NCBI RefSeq assembly: GCF_010993965.1
Contig: NZ_WIXM01000009.1
Span: 1-64,000 of the forward strand
Origin: Gracilibacillus sp. YIM 98692
GTDB taxonomy: Bacteria; Bacillota; Bacilli; Bacillales; Amphibacillaceae
Length of the DNA stretch: 64,000 nucleotides
Reading direction: 5' to 3'
Program-made: the position numbers and the translations under genes
Part shown: piece after piece, positions 45,535 to 53,965 of the stretch
Position numbering within the stretch: the stretch's first letter is position 1
Layout: every line of letters starts with the position of its first letter
Notes under the pieces: model-generated
What the model was told of the DNA's origin: nothing
The model's database searches: none
Seen by the model: the letters and a program-made list of their open reading frames with translations, nothing else

Positions 45535-45806
45535 CTTTATTTCTCACGTATTATTGGACAGTATACCAAATCAGCTGGGAAAGAGTTAAATACCCCTACT
45601 GATAGGAATCACACTTTATTGGTTAATAATAATATGTAGATATTTAATCTTCGTGAGTGGGATTTATTAAAGGATATTGAAAGTGACGAAAATTTACAGG
45701 TATAGAGTTAATTATTGAAAAGGAATAAAAATGAATACAGGTTAAAATTAATTATGTAAGCGAAATCAATATAACTGGATATATTTGAAATAGGAGGAGT
45801 TGAACT
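45535..45806. other. Upstream region of the C-glycoside operon
   Basis: About 270 bp with no supported gene. A short broken frame (FNLREWDLLKDIESDENLQV) may be a gene scrap of unknown family. The promoter of the operon should be here but no clear -35/-10 pair stands out. AGGAGG lies at the end. Confidence 0.4.
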
Positions 45807-46712
45807 ATGCAACTGGGTTTCAATAGTGCCATTCTAGCTGAATGTACCTTTGAAGAAGTAATAGAATATGCGGCAGAAAATGGTTTTTCCTGTGTGGAAC
45901 TATGTGCATGGCCAAAAGGTAAAGCAGAGCGAAAATATGCTGGAGTAACACATATCGATGTAGACAATTTAGATGTCGAATACATCAAAAATTATACAGA
46001 GGATAGAGGCGTAGCCATTTCGGGCATTGCTTATTACCCTAATCCACTAGACGGTAATCAAGAAAAAAGTAACTATTATGTAGATCATATTAAGAAATGT
46101 ATTGAAGCTGCATCTAAGCTTGATGTCAATCTAGTAAACACATTTATTGGGAGAGATCAGCGTAAAACGATTGATGAGAACTTACAGACAATGGTTAAGG
46201 TGTGGAAACCACTTATTGATTTCGCGGAAGAAAAAGGTGTGAAAATTGCCATCGAAAACTGTCCGATGTTATTTACAAATGATGAGTGGCCAGGTGGGCA
46301 AAACTTAATGACGACACCAGCGATTTTTAGAAAAGTGTTTGAATTGGTGCCGAATGAGAACTTCGGTTTAAACTTTGATCCATCCCACTTTATTTGGCAA
46401 CAAATGGACTATATTAAGCCGTTATATGAATTTAAAGATCGTATGTTCCATATCCACTTTAAGGATATCAAAGTCTATGAAGATAAGTTAGATGATGTTG
46501 GCATTATGGCTACCCCATTGGAATATTTAGCACCAAAACTACCTGGCTTAGGCGATGTGAATTGGGCGCGTTATGTATCCGCGTTGACCGATATTGGCTA
46601 CCGTGGAGCCGCAGTTATTGAAGTGGAAGACAAAGCATTTGAAGATTCGCTTCAGTCCAAAAAGGATTCAATTAAAATTAGTAAAAACTATCTGAGTCAA
46701 TTTTTCGTGTGA
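45807..46712 (+). CDS. Sugar isomerase/epimerase (TIM barrel) of the C-glycoside operon
   Basis: A 301-residue xylose-isomerase-like barrel. The metal site is visible: Glu in IAIENCPM, Asp and His in LNFDPSHFIWQ, His in FHIHFKDIK and Glu in AAVIEVED. Such proteins act on 3-keto sugars or related ketoses, next to Gfo/Idh enzymes. AGGAGG precedes ATG 45807. It is the first gene of a four-gene operon with a DgpA-like oxidase and the two deglycosidase-like subunits. Likely it processes the keto sugar after release. Confidence 0.83.
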   Translation: MQLGFNSAILAECTFEEVIEYAAENGFSCVELCAWPKGKAERKYAGVTHIDVDNLDVEYIKNYTEDRGVAISGIAYYPNPLDGNQEKSNYYVDHIKKCIEAASKLDVNLVNTFIGRDQRKTIDENLQTMVKVWKPLIDFAEEKGVKIAIENCPMLFTNDEWPGGQNLMTTPAIFRKVFELVPNENFGLNFDPSHFIWQQMDYIKPLYEFKDRMFHIHFKDIKVYEDKLDDVGIMATPLEYLAPKLPGLGDVNWARYVSALTDIGYRGAAVIEVEDKAFEDSLQSKKDSIKISKNYLSQFFV

Positions 46713-46786
46713 TCGTGTTATGTAAATAGTTAATTCTACTATAAAGTTTTAACAATAAAAAATAAGAAAATTGGAGTGAATAAGTA

Positions 46787-47902
46787 ATGAGTAAATTAAG
46801 AATTGGTATCATCGGTTGTGGTGGAATCGCAAATAACAAACACTTTCCGGCATTATCTAGTTTTAAAGATGAATGTGAAATGGTAGCATTTTGTGACATT
46901 GTTGAAGAACGTGCAGTAACAGCAGCGAAAAAGTATGGTACGGAAGACGCAAAGGTGTACACAGATTATAACGAACTTTTAAAAGATAAATCTATAGATA
47001 TTGTTCATGTATTAACGCCAAACGTGTCTCATAGTCCGATTACGGTTGCTGCTTTTGAAGCTGGTAAACACGTCATGTGTGAAAAACCAATGGCACACAA
47101 CACTGAAGCAGCGCAAGCAATGATGAATGCTTGGAAAAAATCCGGTAAAAAATTCACCGTTGCTTACCAAAACCGTTTCCGTGAAGAAGTACAATCACTT
47201 CATAAAGCTTGCGAAAAAGATGAGCTTGGCGATATTTATTTTGCAAAAGCACATGCTGTACGTCGCCGTGCCGTACCAACTTGGGGTGTATTCCCGGATA
47301 AATCTCAACAAGGTGGTGGTCCATTAATCGATATTGGTACCCACGCACTTGATATTACATTATGGCTAATGGATAATTACAAACCTGTTTCTGTTTCAGG
47401 TTCTGTATTTCATAAATTAGGTAACCTGCCAGAAGCAACAGAAGGAAACATGTTTGGTCCTTGGGATCCTGAAACATTTGAAGTAGAAGATTCAGCATTT
47501 GGTTACATTAAAATGGAAAATGGCGCAACAATTTTCTTAGAATCCTCTTGGGCATTAAATGTAGTAGAGTCAAAAGAAGCTGCAACAACGCTTTGTGGTA
47601 CAAAATCAGGAGCACATATCAATGCAGGGATGAGCTATCAGGAGAATGAGCTAATTTATAACTCTGCTCATAATGGTATGTTAGTAGCAGAGAAAAACTC
47701 TCCTTTAGGAAACATCGCATTCTTTGAAGGTGGATCAAACAAACCAGAAGTGTTAGAAGCAAAACAATGGTTAGATGCAGTTAAGAATGATAAAGAACCA
47801 TTAGTGAAACCAGAACAAGCATTTGTAGTAACAAAGATCTTAGATGCGATTTATACTGCGGCTGAAACAGGGAAAGAAGTAGTACTTAGCGATCGTGCTT
47901 AA
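46787..47902 (+). CDS. Gfo/Idh/MocA oxidoreductase (DgpA-like glycoside 3-oxidase candidate)
   Basis: A 371-residue NAD-type oxidoreductase with Rossmann motif GIIGCGGIANNKHFPA, signature VMCEKPMAHN near residues 96-105 and GGGPLIDIGTHALDITLWLM in the substrate domain. In known C-glycoside pathways (DgpA of the puerarin-degrading gut bacterium) a member of this family oxidises the sugar C3-OH, which makes the C-C glycosidic bond labile. The gene order here supports that role. GGAGTG precedes ATG 46787; the next gene starts 27 bp after its stop. The specific substrate is not readable. Confidence 0.82.
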   Translation: MSKLRIGIIGCGGIANNKHFPALSSFKDECEMVAFCDIVEERAVTAAKKYGTEDAKVYTDYNELLKDKSIDIVHVLTPNVSHSPITVAAFEAGKHVMCEKPMAHNTEAAQAMMNAWKKSGKKFTVAYQNRFREEVQSLHKACEKDELGDIYFAKAHAVRRRAVPTWGVFPDKSQQGGGPLIDIGTHALDITLWLMDNYKPVSVSGSVFHKLGNLPEATEGNMFGPWDPETFEVEDSAFGYIKMENGATIFLESSWALNVVESKEAATTLCGTKSGAHINAGMSYQENELIYNSAHNGMLVAEKNSPLGNIAFFEGGSNKPEVLEAKQWLDAVKNDKEPLVKPEQAFVVTKILDAIYTAAETGKEVVLSDRA

Positions 47903-47929
47903 AAAGCAACGCACTAAGGAGGAGATCAC

Positions 47930-48370
47930 ATGGCAGTGTCATTAAAAATGCCTTTTGTCGATGCAGTTGTCGATGATAGTTTAAAGCAAACGTATGTTAA
48001 CGGGGAGAAAATAGGATATGAATTTCAGATTCGTTTGAGTAATTATCGAGGACATTATCTATCTTGTATTGAAGAACTTTCCTTTACAGTTGATGGTAAT
48101 AAGATAGATGCAACTAATTTTACGTTCACACTTAACGATAAAGAATTTACGGTTAGTCAATTACCAAATCTCATTTCCGAATTTTGGAGAGTAACAGACG
48201 CAGCTACGATTAAAGTTTATACGCCTGGAGGTGTAGAACCTGGTGAACATCATATAAGCCTAACACTCATGCTACGTATTCCTTATATGCCGATTCCAGG
48301 AAACGCTGAAGGATTGAACTATGCATTATTAGATGCGTGTGGTAGCAAAACATTAACAGTGAAAGAGTAA
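47930..48370 (+). CDS. C-glycoside deglycosidase beta-subunit-like protein (DgpB/CarB type)
   Basis: A 146-residue all-beta protein matching the small subunit of C-glycoside deglycosidases (DUF6379/CGDB family): NYRGHYLSCIEELSFTVDG, then FTLNDKEFTVSQLPNL, a Trp in SEFWRVTD and PGGVEPGEHHISLTL, ending RIPYMPIPG. In DgpB-DgpC and CarB-CarC this subunit packs on the TIM-barrel subunit encoded next to it. AAGGAGGAG precedes ATG 47930. The next gene follows after 19 bp. This subunit is the most specific marker of the pathway. Confidence 0.8.
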   Translation: MAVSLKMPFVDAVVDDSLKQTYVNGEKIGYEFQIRLSNYRGHYLSCIEELSFTVDGNKIDATNFTFTLNDKEFTVSQLPNLISEFWRVTDAATIKVYTPGGVEPGEHHISLTLMLRIPYMPIPGNAEGLNYALLDACGSKTLTVKE

Positions 48371-48389
48371 GGAAAGGAGGAGAAACCAA

Positions 48390-49355
48390 ATGAGTGATAT
48401 AAAATTAGGTGTTTCATTATTTAGTTTTTCAACGGACTATGTCAAAGGTATTCTCTCTTTAGAAGACTGTATCCGTTCGGCAGCTGAAATGGGTGCAGAA
48501 GGATTTGAACTAGTAGGAACTACCATGTTAAGATCTTATCCTTATGCTACTGATAAAGTCTTAGGTGAAATAAAGTCAATGACAGATGCATATGGTGTCG
48601 ATTTTGTTTCTTACGGCGCAAATACAGATCGAGGCTTAAGATCTGATCGAGATTTGACTGAAGAAGAAATGTTACAATCAACGATTATTGATTTGAAGAC
48701 AGCAAATAAATTAGGCTGTAAGATGATGCGGGCACAATATTTATTGTCACCATCAGCCATAGGGAAACTAGCTCCCTATGCAGAAGCTTATGGTGTAAAA
48801 GTTGGAGTGGAAATCCATAATCCGGAATATCCGACATCTCCAAAGATGCAAGAGTACTTGGAGGTTATTGAGAAATCAGGATCAGAATACATTGGATTTG
48901 TACCTGACTTTGGATGTTTTGCGACAAGACCGAATAAAATTTATTGGGATCAAGCGCTTGAAAATGGTGCACCTTTAGAACTGTTAGAATTAGCAGCTAA
49001 ATTACGTTATGACGGTGTTCCAAGGCAGGAAGCAGCAAAACGCTTAAAGGATGCAGGGGCAAATGGCCCTGTTATGGGAGCCTTTAATGGTATGTATGGT
49101 TTTGTACAATTCTCACATGAACCAGATTTTGAGGGGCTAAAGAAAATCATGCCTCACGTGATTTACTTCCATGGGAAATTTCATTATATCGATGAAAACC
49201 TGGAGGAAGCGAGCATTCCATACGGAGATATTCTACCAATTATTCAGGAGTCTAACTTTAACGGTTATATCATGTCAGAGTATGAAGCGTCAGATGATGC
49301 ACTTGGAATGACCAAGCGTCATTTACAAATGCAACGAAACATATTAGGAAACTAG
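48390..49355 (+). CDS. C-glycoside deglycosidase alpha-subunit-like TIM barrel (DgpC/CarC type)
   Basis: A 321-residue xylose-isomerase-like barrel. Metal ligands are visible: Glu in KVGVEIHNPEYP (near 141), Asp in VPDFGC (near 173), His in YFHGKFHYID (near 261) and Glu in YIMSEYEASDD (near 297). In the family it catalyses beta-elimination that splits the C-C bond between aglycone and 3-keto sugar. Proximity to the small subunit supports this over a generic isomerase. AAAGGAGG precedes ATG 48390; a terminator follows, closing the operon. Confidence 0.8.
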   Translation: MSDIKLGVSLFSFSTDYVKGILSLEDCIRSAAEMGAEGFELVGTTMLRSYPYATDKVLGEIKSMTDAYGVDFVSYGANTDRGLRSDRDLTEEEMLQSTIIDLKTANKLGCKMMRAQYLLSPSAIGKLAPYAEAYGVKVGVEIHNPEYPTSPKMQEYLEVIEKSGSEYIGFVPDFGCFATRPNKIYWDQALENGAPLELLELAAKLRYDGVPRQEAAKRLKDAGANGPVMGAFNGMYGFVQFSHEPDFEGLKKIMPHVIYFHGKFHYIDENLEEASIPYGDILPIIQESNFNGYIMSEYEASDDALGMTKRHLQMQRNILGN

Positions 49356-49359
49356 TTAT

Positions 49360-49393
49360 AAATGATGCAGGTGGGTTCTCACCTGTATCATTT
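49360..49393 (+). terminator. Terminator of the C-glycoside operon
   Basis: Perfect 14-bp stem AAATGATGCAGGTG / CACCTGTATCATTT with a 6-nt loop, followed by CATTT. Confidence 0.8.
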
Positions 49394-49637
49394 CATTTAA
49401 GGATGTTTTGTTAGACTCAAAATGGATTTTTCAAGACTTAATAAAAGATAATAATTAGATGAATTTTAAAATATTCGTTAGAACATCAATGTTAAGTTTG
49501 AAAACAAGGTTACTATTTAATAATAATCGAAATGATTAATGGAGAGAAAACGATAAAATAAAAGATTTGAAAAAATATTCAAATAAATTTGCACTTAAAA
49601 AACCCCACAAGCATTAGAATTTTTATAGGAGGATAAA

Positions 49638-50594
49638 ATGAAAAAATTAATTGGTGTTGATTTAGGTGGAACAACAGTAAAATTTGCTATTTTAACAGCA
49701 GAGGGAGAAGTTCAGCAAAAGTGGAGTATAGAAACGGATATTCAAAATGAAGGAAAGAATATAATTCCTAATATTATTAAGTCCATTAACCACCGTCTTG
49801 ACATGTATGGGTTATTAGTTGATGATTTTTCAGGTATCGGAATGGGTTCTCCAGGATCTGTGGATATAAATAAAGGTACTGTAATTGGTGCTTATAACTT
49901 AAATTGGCGTACGTTACAGCTAGTGAAAGAACAAATAGAAGAAGGAACAGGCATTTCTTTTTACATAGACAACGATGCTAATGTTGCAGCCTTGGGAGAA
50001 CAATGGAAAGGTGCAGGCGAAGGAAGTGGCAATGTTGTATTTGTGACACTTGGCACAGGTGTAGGTGGAGGAATTGTTTCTGAAGGTAATTTAGTCCATG
50101 GTGTGGGAGCTGCAGGTGAAATTGGTCATATTAATGTTGATCCTAGTGGCTACGAATGTACTTGTGGTAACGTTGGTTGCTTGGAGACAGTAGCAAGTGC
50201 AACGGGGGTAGTTCGACTAGCAAGAGATCTTTCAAAAGAATATGCTGGGGATTCCAAATTAAAGTGGTTTATTGATGATGGACAAGAAGTTACTGCCAAA
50301 ACAGTGTTTGATCAAGCAAAAAAAGGGGATCAATTAGCTGAAATGGTAGTTGATAAATTTCACTCATATTTAGGCCTTGCTTGCGGAAATATCGCCAATG
50401 TCTTACATCCAGAAACAATTGTTATTGGTGGTGGAGTATCAGCAGCCGGAGAGATGTTGATTAATGGAGTAGAGAAGTATTTCAATAAATATGCATTCCC
50501 ACCAATAAAAACTAGTACAAAGATAAAATTAGCTAAATTGGGCAATGATGCAGGTGTTATAGGTGCAGCATCGCTAGTTAAAATACATGAATAA
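49638..50594 (+). CDS. ROK-family sugar kinase (glucokinase type)
   Basis: A 318-residue ROK kinase. The ATP site is GVDLGGTTVKFAIL at the start, the sugar site includes DNDANVAALGEQW and GEIGHINVD, and the zinc site CTCGNVGCLETV matches CxCGxxGCxE. It phosphorylates glucose or a similar hexose freed by the upstream enzymes. TAGGAGG precedes ATG 49638. It has its own terminator, and sits between the C-glycoside operon and an AraC regulator. Confidence 0.92.
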   Translation: MKKLIGVDLGGTTVKFAILTAEGEVQQKWSIETDIQNEGKNIIPNIIKSINHRLDMYGLLVDDFSGIGMGSPGSVDINKGTVIGAYNLNWRTLQLVKEQIEEGTGISFYIDNDANVAALGEQWKGAGEGSGNVVFVTLGTGVGGGIVSEGNLVHGVGAAGEIGHINVDPSGYECTCGNVGCLETVASATGVVRLARDLSKEYAGDSKLKWFIDDGQEVTAKTVFDQAKKGDQLAEMVVDKFHSYLGLACGNIANVLHPETIVIGGGVSAAGEMLINGVEKYFNKYAFPPIKTSTKIKLAKLGNDAGVIGAASLVKIHE

Positions 50595-50603
50595 TTAAAC
50601 ATT

Positions 50604-50628
50604 GAAGCAAGGGTAGTTCCCCTGCTTC
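50604..50628 (+). terminator. Terminator of the ROK kinase
   Basis: GAAGCAAGGG / CCCCTGCTTC with one mismatch and loop TAGTT, followed by TTTTTAT. Confidence 0.75.
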
Positions 50629-50757
50629 TTTTTATACTATCAGAATTTATGTATTTGTTTTTCGATAGTTTTTCTATTGAGGTGAACAAAACCATCCCGC
50701 TGCTACAAAAATATGATAATATAAAGCTAAAAAAATTGGATATACTGGGAGGCTCTT

Positions 50758-51696
50758 ATGAAATATCCATATGAGAGTTTGGTAATGACGGAAGAAATAC
50801 CAATGTTTATGTTAATGACTAGTGTAAAATATATTGCATTACACTGGCACGATCGAATTGAATTTGTTTTTGTGTTACAAGGAAAAGTTAATACAATTGT
50901 TGGCCAAGAGCAGCATTTGCTAAAGAAAAATGATCTTATACTTATTAACAGTAATGAAGTTCATGGAGTTGAATCAACGGACGAGAATAAATTATTAGTT
51001 CTTCAAATCCCAATATCCTTTATAAAAAAATACTATAGCAATATTGAGGAAGTAGTGTTCCATTGTCAATCTTCTGCGTCTGACCATCAAAAGGATTTAA
51101 ACGTTATTCGGGAGTTAATTGTTCGCCTAATGCTAACAATAAAATCTAAAGGTGAGGGGTTCGATATAAAAAGTCATTCGCTATTACTAGACATTATCTA
51201 TAACCTCATTTCAAAATATAAAGTAGAAAAATACACATACATTAATCAAAATAAAGACATTGAACGATTGACAAGAATCACTAATTATATTCAGGAAAAC
51301 TATATGCATGGTGTTACTCTAAATGAAATAGCCGAGCTAGAGAACTTAACTGCTCCTTATTTATCACGGTATTTTCACCAGCACATAGGACAATCCTTTG
51401 TGAAATATTTAAATAGTGTACGGTTGGAACATGCCGTAAGATACATAACTGAAACAGACTGGCCTATTATTCAAATTGCTATGGAATCAGGCTTTACTAA
51501 TTTGAATACCTTCCATAAATTATTCAAAGATACATTTAAAACAACTCCTTACAAATACCGGATTAAACATCAAATCAACCCCATGAATACTACCCGATTA
51601 GAATATAGTGGCATTGAAAATTATCAATTTAACGAGGAGTATGATGTTGAATTGTTACGAGATTACTTAAATACTTTACAGAATATTAAAAATTGA
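50758..51696 (+). CDS. AraC-family regulator
   Basis: A 312-residue regulator. The N-terminal cupin (HWHDRIEFVFVLQGKVNTIV; LILINSNEVHGV) is followed by an AraC double HTH (LNEIAELENLTAPYLSRYFH; AMESGFTNLNTFHKLFKD). A 45-residue tail ends ELLRDYLNTLQNIKN. The same RDYLNT string lies at the linker between HTH and GH39 in the fusion protein at 42956, so this gene looks like that family without the GH39 domain. GGGAGGC precedes ATG 50758. It probably controls the flanking C-glycoside or aromatic operon. Confidence 0.88.
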   Translation: MKYPYESLVMTEEIPMFMLMTSVKYIALHWHDRIEFVFVLQGKVNTIVGQEQHLLKKNDLILINSNEVHGVESTDENKLLVLQIPISFIKKYYSNIEEVVFHCQSSASDHQKDLNVIRELIVRLMLTIKSKGEGFDIKSHSLLLDIIYNLISKYKVEKYTYINQNKDIERLTRITNYIQENYMHGVTLNEIAELENLTAPYLSRYFHQHIGQSFVKYLNSVRLEHAVRYITETDWPIIQIAMESGFTNLNTFHKLFKDTFKTTPYKYRIKHQINPMNTTRLEYSGIENYQFNEEYDVELLRDYLNTLQNIKN

Positions 51697-51757
51697 TATT
51701 AATTTTGTTAAAAAAATGAACGTTTTCTATAAGAATCGTCTTTATAATTAAAACTAA

Positions 51758-51771
51758 TTAAACCGCTTACA
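51758..51771 (+). promoter_or_regulatory. cre-like CcpA operator upstream of the aromatic cluster
   Basis: TTAAACCGCTTACA fits TGWAANCGNTNWCA with one mismatch (T for G at position 2). It lies about 170 bp before the first gene of the cluster and suggests catabolite repression. Confidence 0.5.
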
Positions 51772-51942
51772 CTATTAAGTTTGAAAAATCACCTTGTAAT
51801 AGAAGCGAAGGATATATCTTTCTAGTAAGTTGTTTCATAGAAAGATTATTTTCAGTAGAGAGTGAAGGGCTCATCATTCTAGAGGTGAAAAACGAATAAT
51901 AAGGGTGCTAATGCGGTTTATTTGTGCATAAGGAGGTGTGCA

Positions 51943-52848
51943 ATGAAGTTTGTTACTTTTTATAACCCTGATGGACAAATTCGAGCAGGATGGCAGGATG
52001 GAGAGAGAGTAGTCGATATGTATCAGGTATCGGGTGGAAGATTACCCGATTGTATGGAAGATCTTGTTGCTAACTACCACACCTATCTACCAATCATAGA
52101 AGAGATAATTGCTAGCGATTATTCAACCATTGCAAAAGACGAGGTTCGAATAACAGCCCCATTGCAAAAGCCTAACAGCTTTCGGGATTTTGTTGCCTTT
52201 GAGACACATGTAAAAAATGCAACGAAACGAAATGGTGATAAGGTAGCACCTGAATGGTATGAGATGCCAATCTTTTATTTTTCTAATACCAATACAATGA
52301 GGGGACCGGAGGAGAAGGTGAAACGCCCATCTAAATGTTCGTGCCTTGATTATGAGTTAGAACTAGCCTGCGTCATTGGCAAGCAAGGTACTAACATTAA
52401 GGCAGAAGAAGCGGAAGATTATATTTTTGGATACACCATTTTAAACGATTGGTCAGCACGAGACTTACAAATGAAAGAAATGAAAGTGCTCCTTGGTCCT
52501 GCGAAAGGAAAAGATTTTGCTACTTCCATTGGACCTTACATTGCAACGAAAGATGAACTTGTATCTTACAAAAGCAATAGTCGGTTTGACTTGGAGATGA
52601 CGGCAAGAGTAAATGGAAAAACTTTATCCAAGGGCAACTTTAAAGACATTTACTACAGCTTCGGGGATATGATTGAACGTGCTTCTGAGGATGTCACATT
52701 ATATCCAGGAGATATTATTGGGTCTGGCACAGTTGGATTCGGCTGTATTATGGAGCATGGCCCGGAAGTACACTGCTGGCTTGAACCAGGAGATGAAGTA
52801 GAACTAACCATTACTGGGCTCGGATCTTTAAAAAATGAAATAGTATAG
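51943..52848 (+). CDS. Fumarylacetoacetate-hydrolase-fold enzyme
   Basis: A 301-residue protein of the FAH superfamily, which includes hydrolases, hydratases and decarboxylases of ring-cleavage products. The metal ligands are in DYELELACVIG (two Glu) and NDWSARDLQ (Asp). The N-terminal domain (FVTFYNPDGQIRAGWQDG) is as in the longer FAH-type members. ATG 51943 has a perfect AAGGAGGTG site; the upstream in-frame ATG has none. First gene of the aromatic cluster. A decarboxylase/hydratase role after meta cleavage or a true C-C hydrolase role are both open. Confidence 0.87.
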   Translation: MKFVTFYNPDGQIRAGWQDGERVVDMYQVSGGRLPDCMEDLVANYHTYLPIIEEIIASDYSTIAKDEVRITAPLQKPNSFRDFVAFETHVKNATKRNGDKVAPEWYEMPIFYFSNTNTMRGPEEKVKRPSKCSCLDYELELACVIGKQGTNIKAEEAEDYIFGYTILNDWSARDLQMKEMKVLLGPAKGKDFATSIGPYIATKDELVSYKSNSRFDLEMTARVNGKTLSKGNFKDIYYSFGDMIERASEDVTLYPGDIIGSGTVGFGCIMEHGPEVHCWLEPGDEVELTITGLGSLKNEIV

Positions 52849-52991
52849 GTGGAAAAAACTACTAGCGAGTTTAGAGTCAATCCATTCCATCTATAATCCA
52901 CTTATAAAAACGCTTTATTTAGGGTGTTTATCAAAAATCACTGATTAGATCGAGATGAATTTTTAAAGATGACTTACATGGAGGGGTTATT

Positions 52992-53930
52992 ATGCCAAAA
53001 AGAAATCATTTTATTTCACAACTTGCTCACGTGGAGATTTACACACCACACTTAGAAGAAACAGTAAAGTTCTATATTGATACAATCGGATTACAAGAGT
53101 CAGATAGAAAAGATAATTCTGTTTACTTACGAGCTTGGGGTGAGTTTTTTCATCATAGCTTAAAAATTACAGAAGGTCCGGAAAAAGGGTTGGGTCATAT
53201 CGGTTGGAGAGCTGAAAGCGAAGAAGACTTACTAGAAGCTGTAGAGTTTATTGAAGAGTTAGGCTGTGGTGAGGGATGGATAGAAGGAGATATTGGACAT
53301 GGTCGCGCTTATCAATTCCGTTCACCTGACGGACACTTAGAGGAAATTTTTTGGGAAGTAGAATTAGCAGCAATTCCTGAAGAGGAAAAAAGTAGATGGA
53401 GAAGTCGTCCACAAAAACATCCAGGTGGTGGGTTTTCAGTTCGTCGCTTAGATCACGTGACACTTTGGACTAGTGATGTACAACGACATCGTGAATTTTA
53501 TCAAAAATTAGGGTTTAAGCATAATGAGGCTATTTTGTTAGATGAACCTGTAAATAAAGAGATCGGTGGTCTTCTTGCTGTTACAAGTCTTTCACATGAA
53601 GTAGCTCTGTTTAGTCTTCCTCCTAATCACCCGAATGAGAGCAATATGAATCATATATGTTATGCGGTGGAAAATCGTGAAGAAGTTCTTGATGCAGCAG
53701 ATTTCATTAAAGAGCATGGTTACAAATTGGATATGAAGCCATCGAAGCATGCAGTGGGGGAAGCTTTCTACTTATATGCACTTGACCCGGGTGGTAACCG
53801 ATTTGAAATATATGCTGGCTCACCACTTTATTTTGCACCGGATTATGGACCAGTAACTTGGAGAGTATCGGAAAATCCAAACGATGCTTGGTCTGAGTCA
53901 AATATTCTAGTTGGAGATAAAAAAGATTAA
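52992..53930 (+). CDS. Extradiol ring-cleavage dioxygenase (VOC, type I)
   Basis: A 312-residue two-domain vicinal-oxygen-chelate protein of the catechol 2,3-dioxygenase class. The catalytic C-terminal domain has the iron ligands His in VRRLDHVTLW, His in MNHICYAV and Glu in GNRFEIYAG; His and Tyr of the active site lie in HAVGEAFYLYALDPGG. It opens a catecholic ring next to the hydroxyls. GGAGGGG precedes ATG 52992. The alpha/beta hydrolase follows after 35 bp, matching a meta-cleavage pathway. Confidence 0.9.
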   Translation: MPKRNHFISQLAHVEIYTPHLEETVKFYIDTIGLQESDRKDNSVYLRAWGEFFHHSLKITEGPEKGLGHIGWRAESEEDLLEAVEFIEELGCGEGWIEGDIGHGRAYQFRSPDGHLEEIFWEVELAAIPEEEKSRWRSRPQKHPGGGFSVRRLDHVTLWTSDVQRHREFYQKLGFKHNEAILLDEPVNKEIGGLLAVTSLSHEVALFSLPPNHPNESNMNHICYAVENREEVLDAADFIKEHGYKLDMKPSKHAVGEAFYLYALDPGGNRFEIYAGSPLYFAPDYGPVTWRVSENPNDAWSESNILVGDKKD

Positions 53931-53965
53931 TTTGTACAAACGAAGTAAACAGAGGAGAGATTTAC

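Noticed and set aside
45807-49355. myo-Inositol (iol) type operon with Gfo/Idh and TIM-barrel genes
   Set aside because: The CGDB-type small subunit is not part of iol operons, and iolB, iolC, iolD and iolG-E order is missing.
49546-49560. cre box upstream of the ROK kinase (AGAAAACGATAAAA)
   Set aside because: Mismatches at both conserved ends of the consensus; not better than expected in AT-rich DNA.
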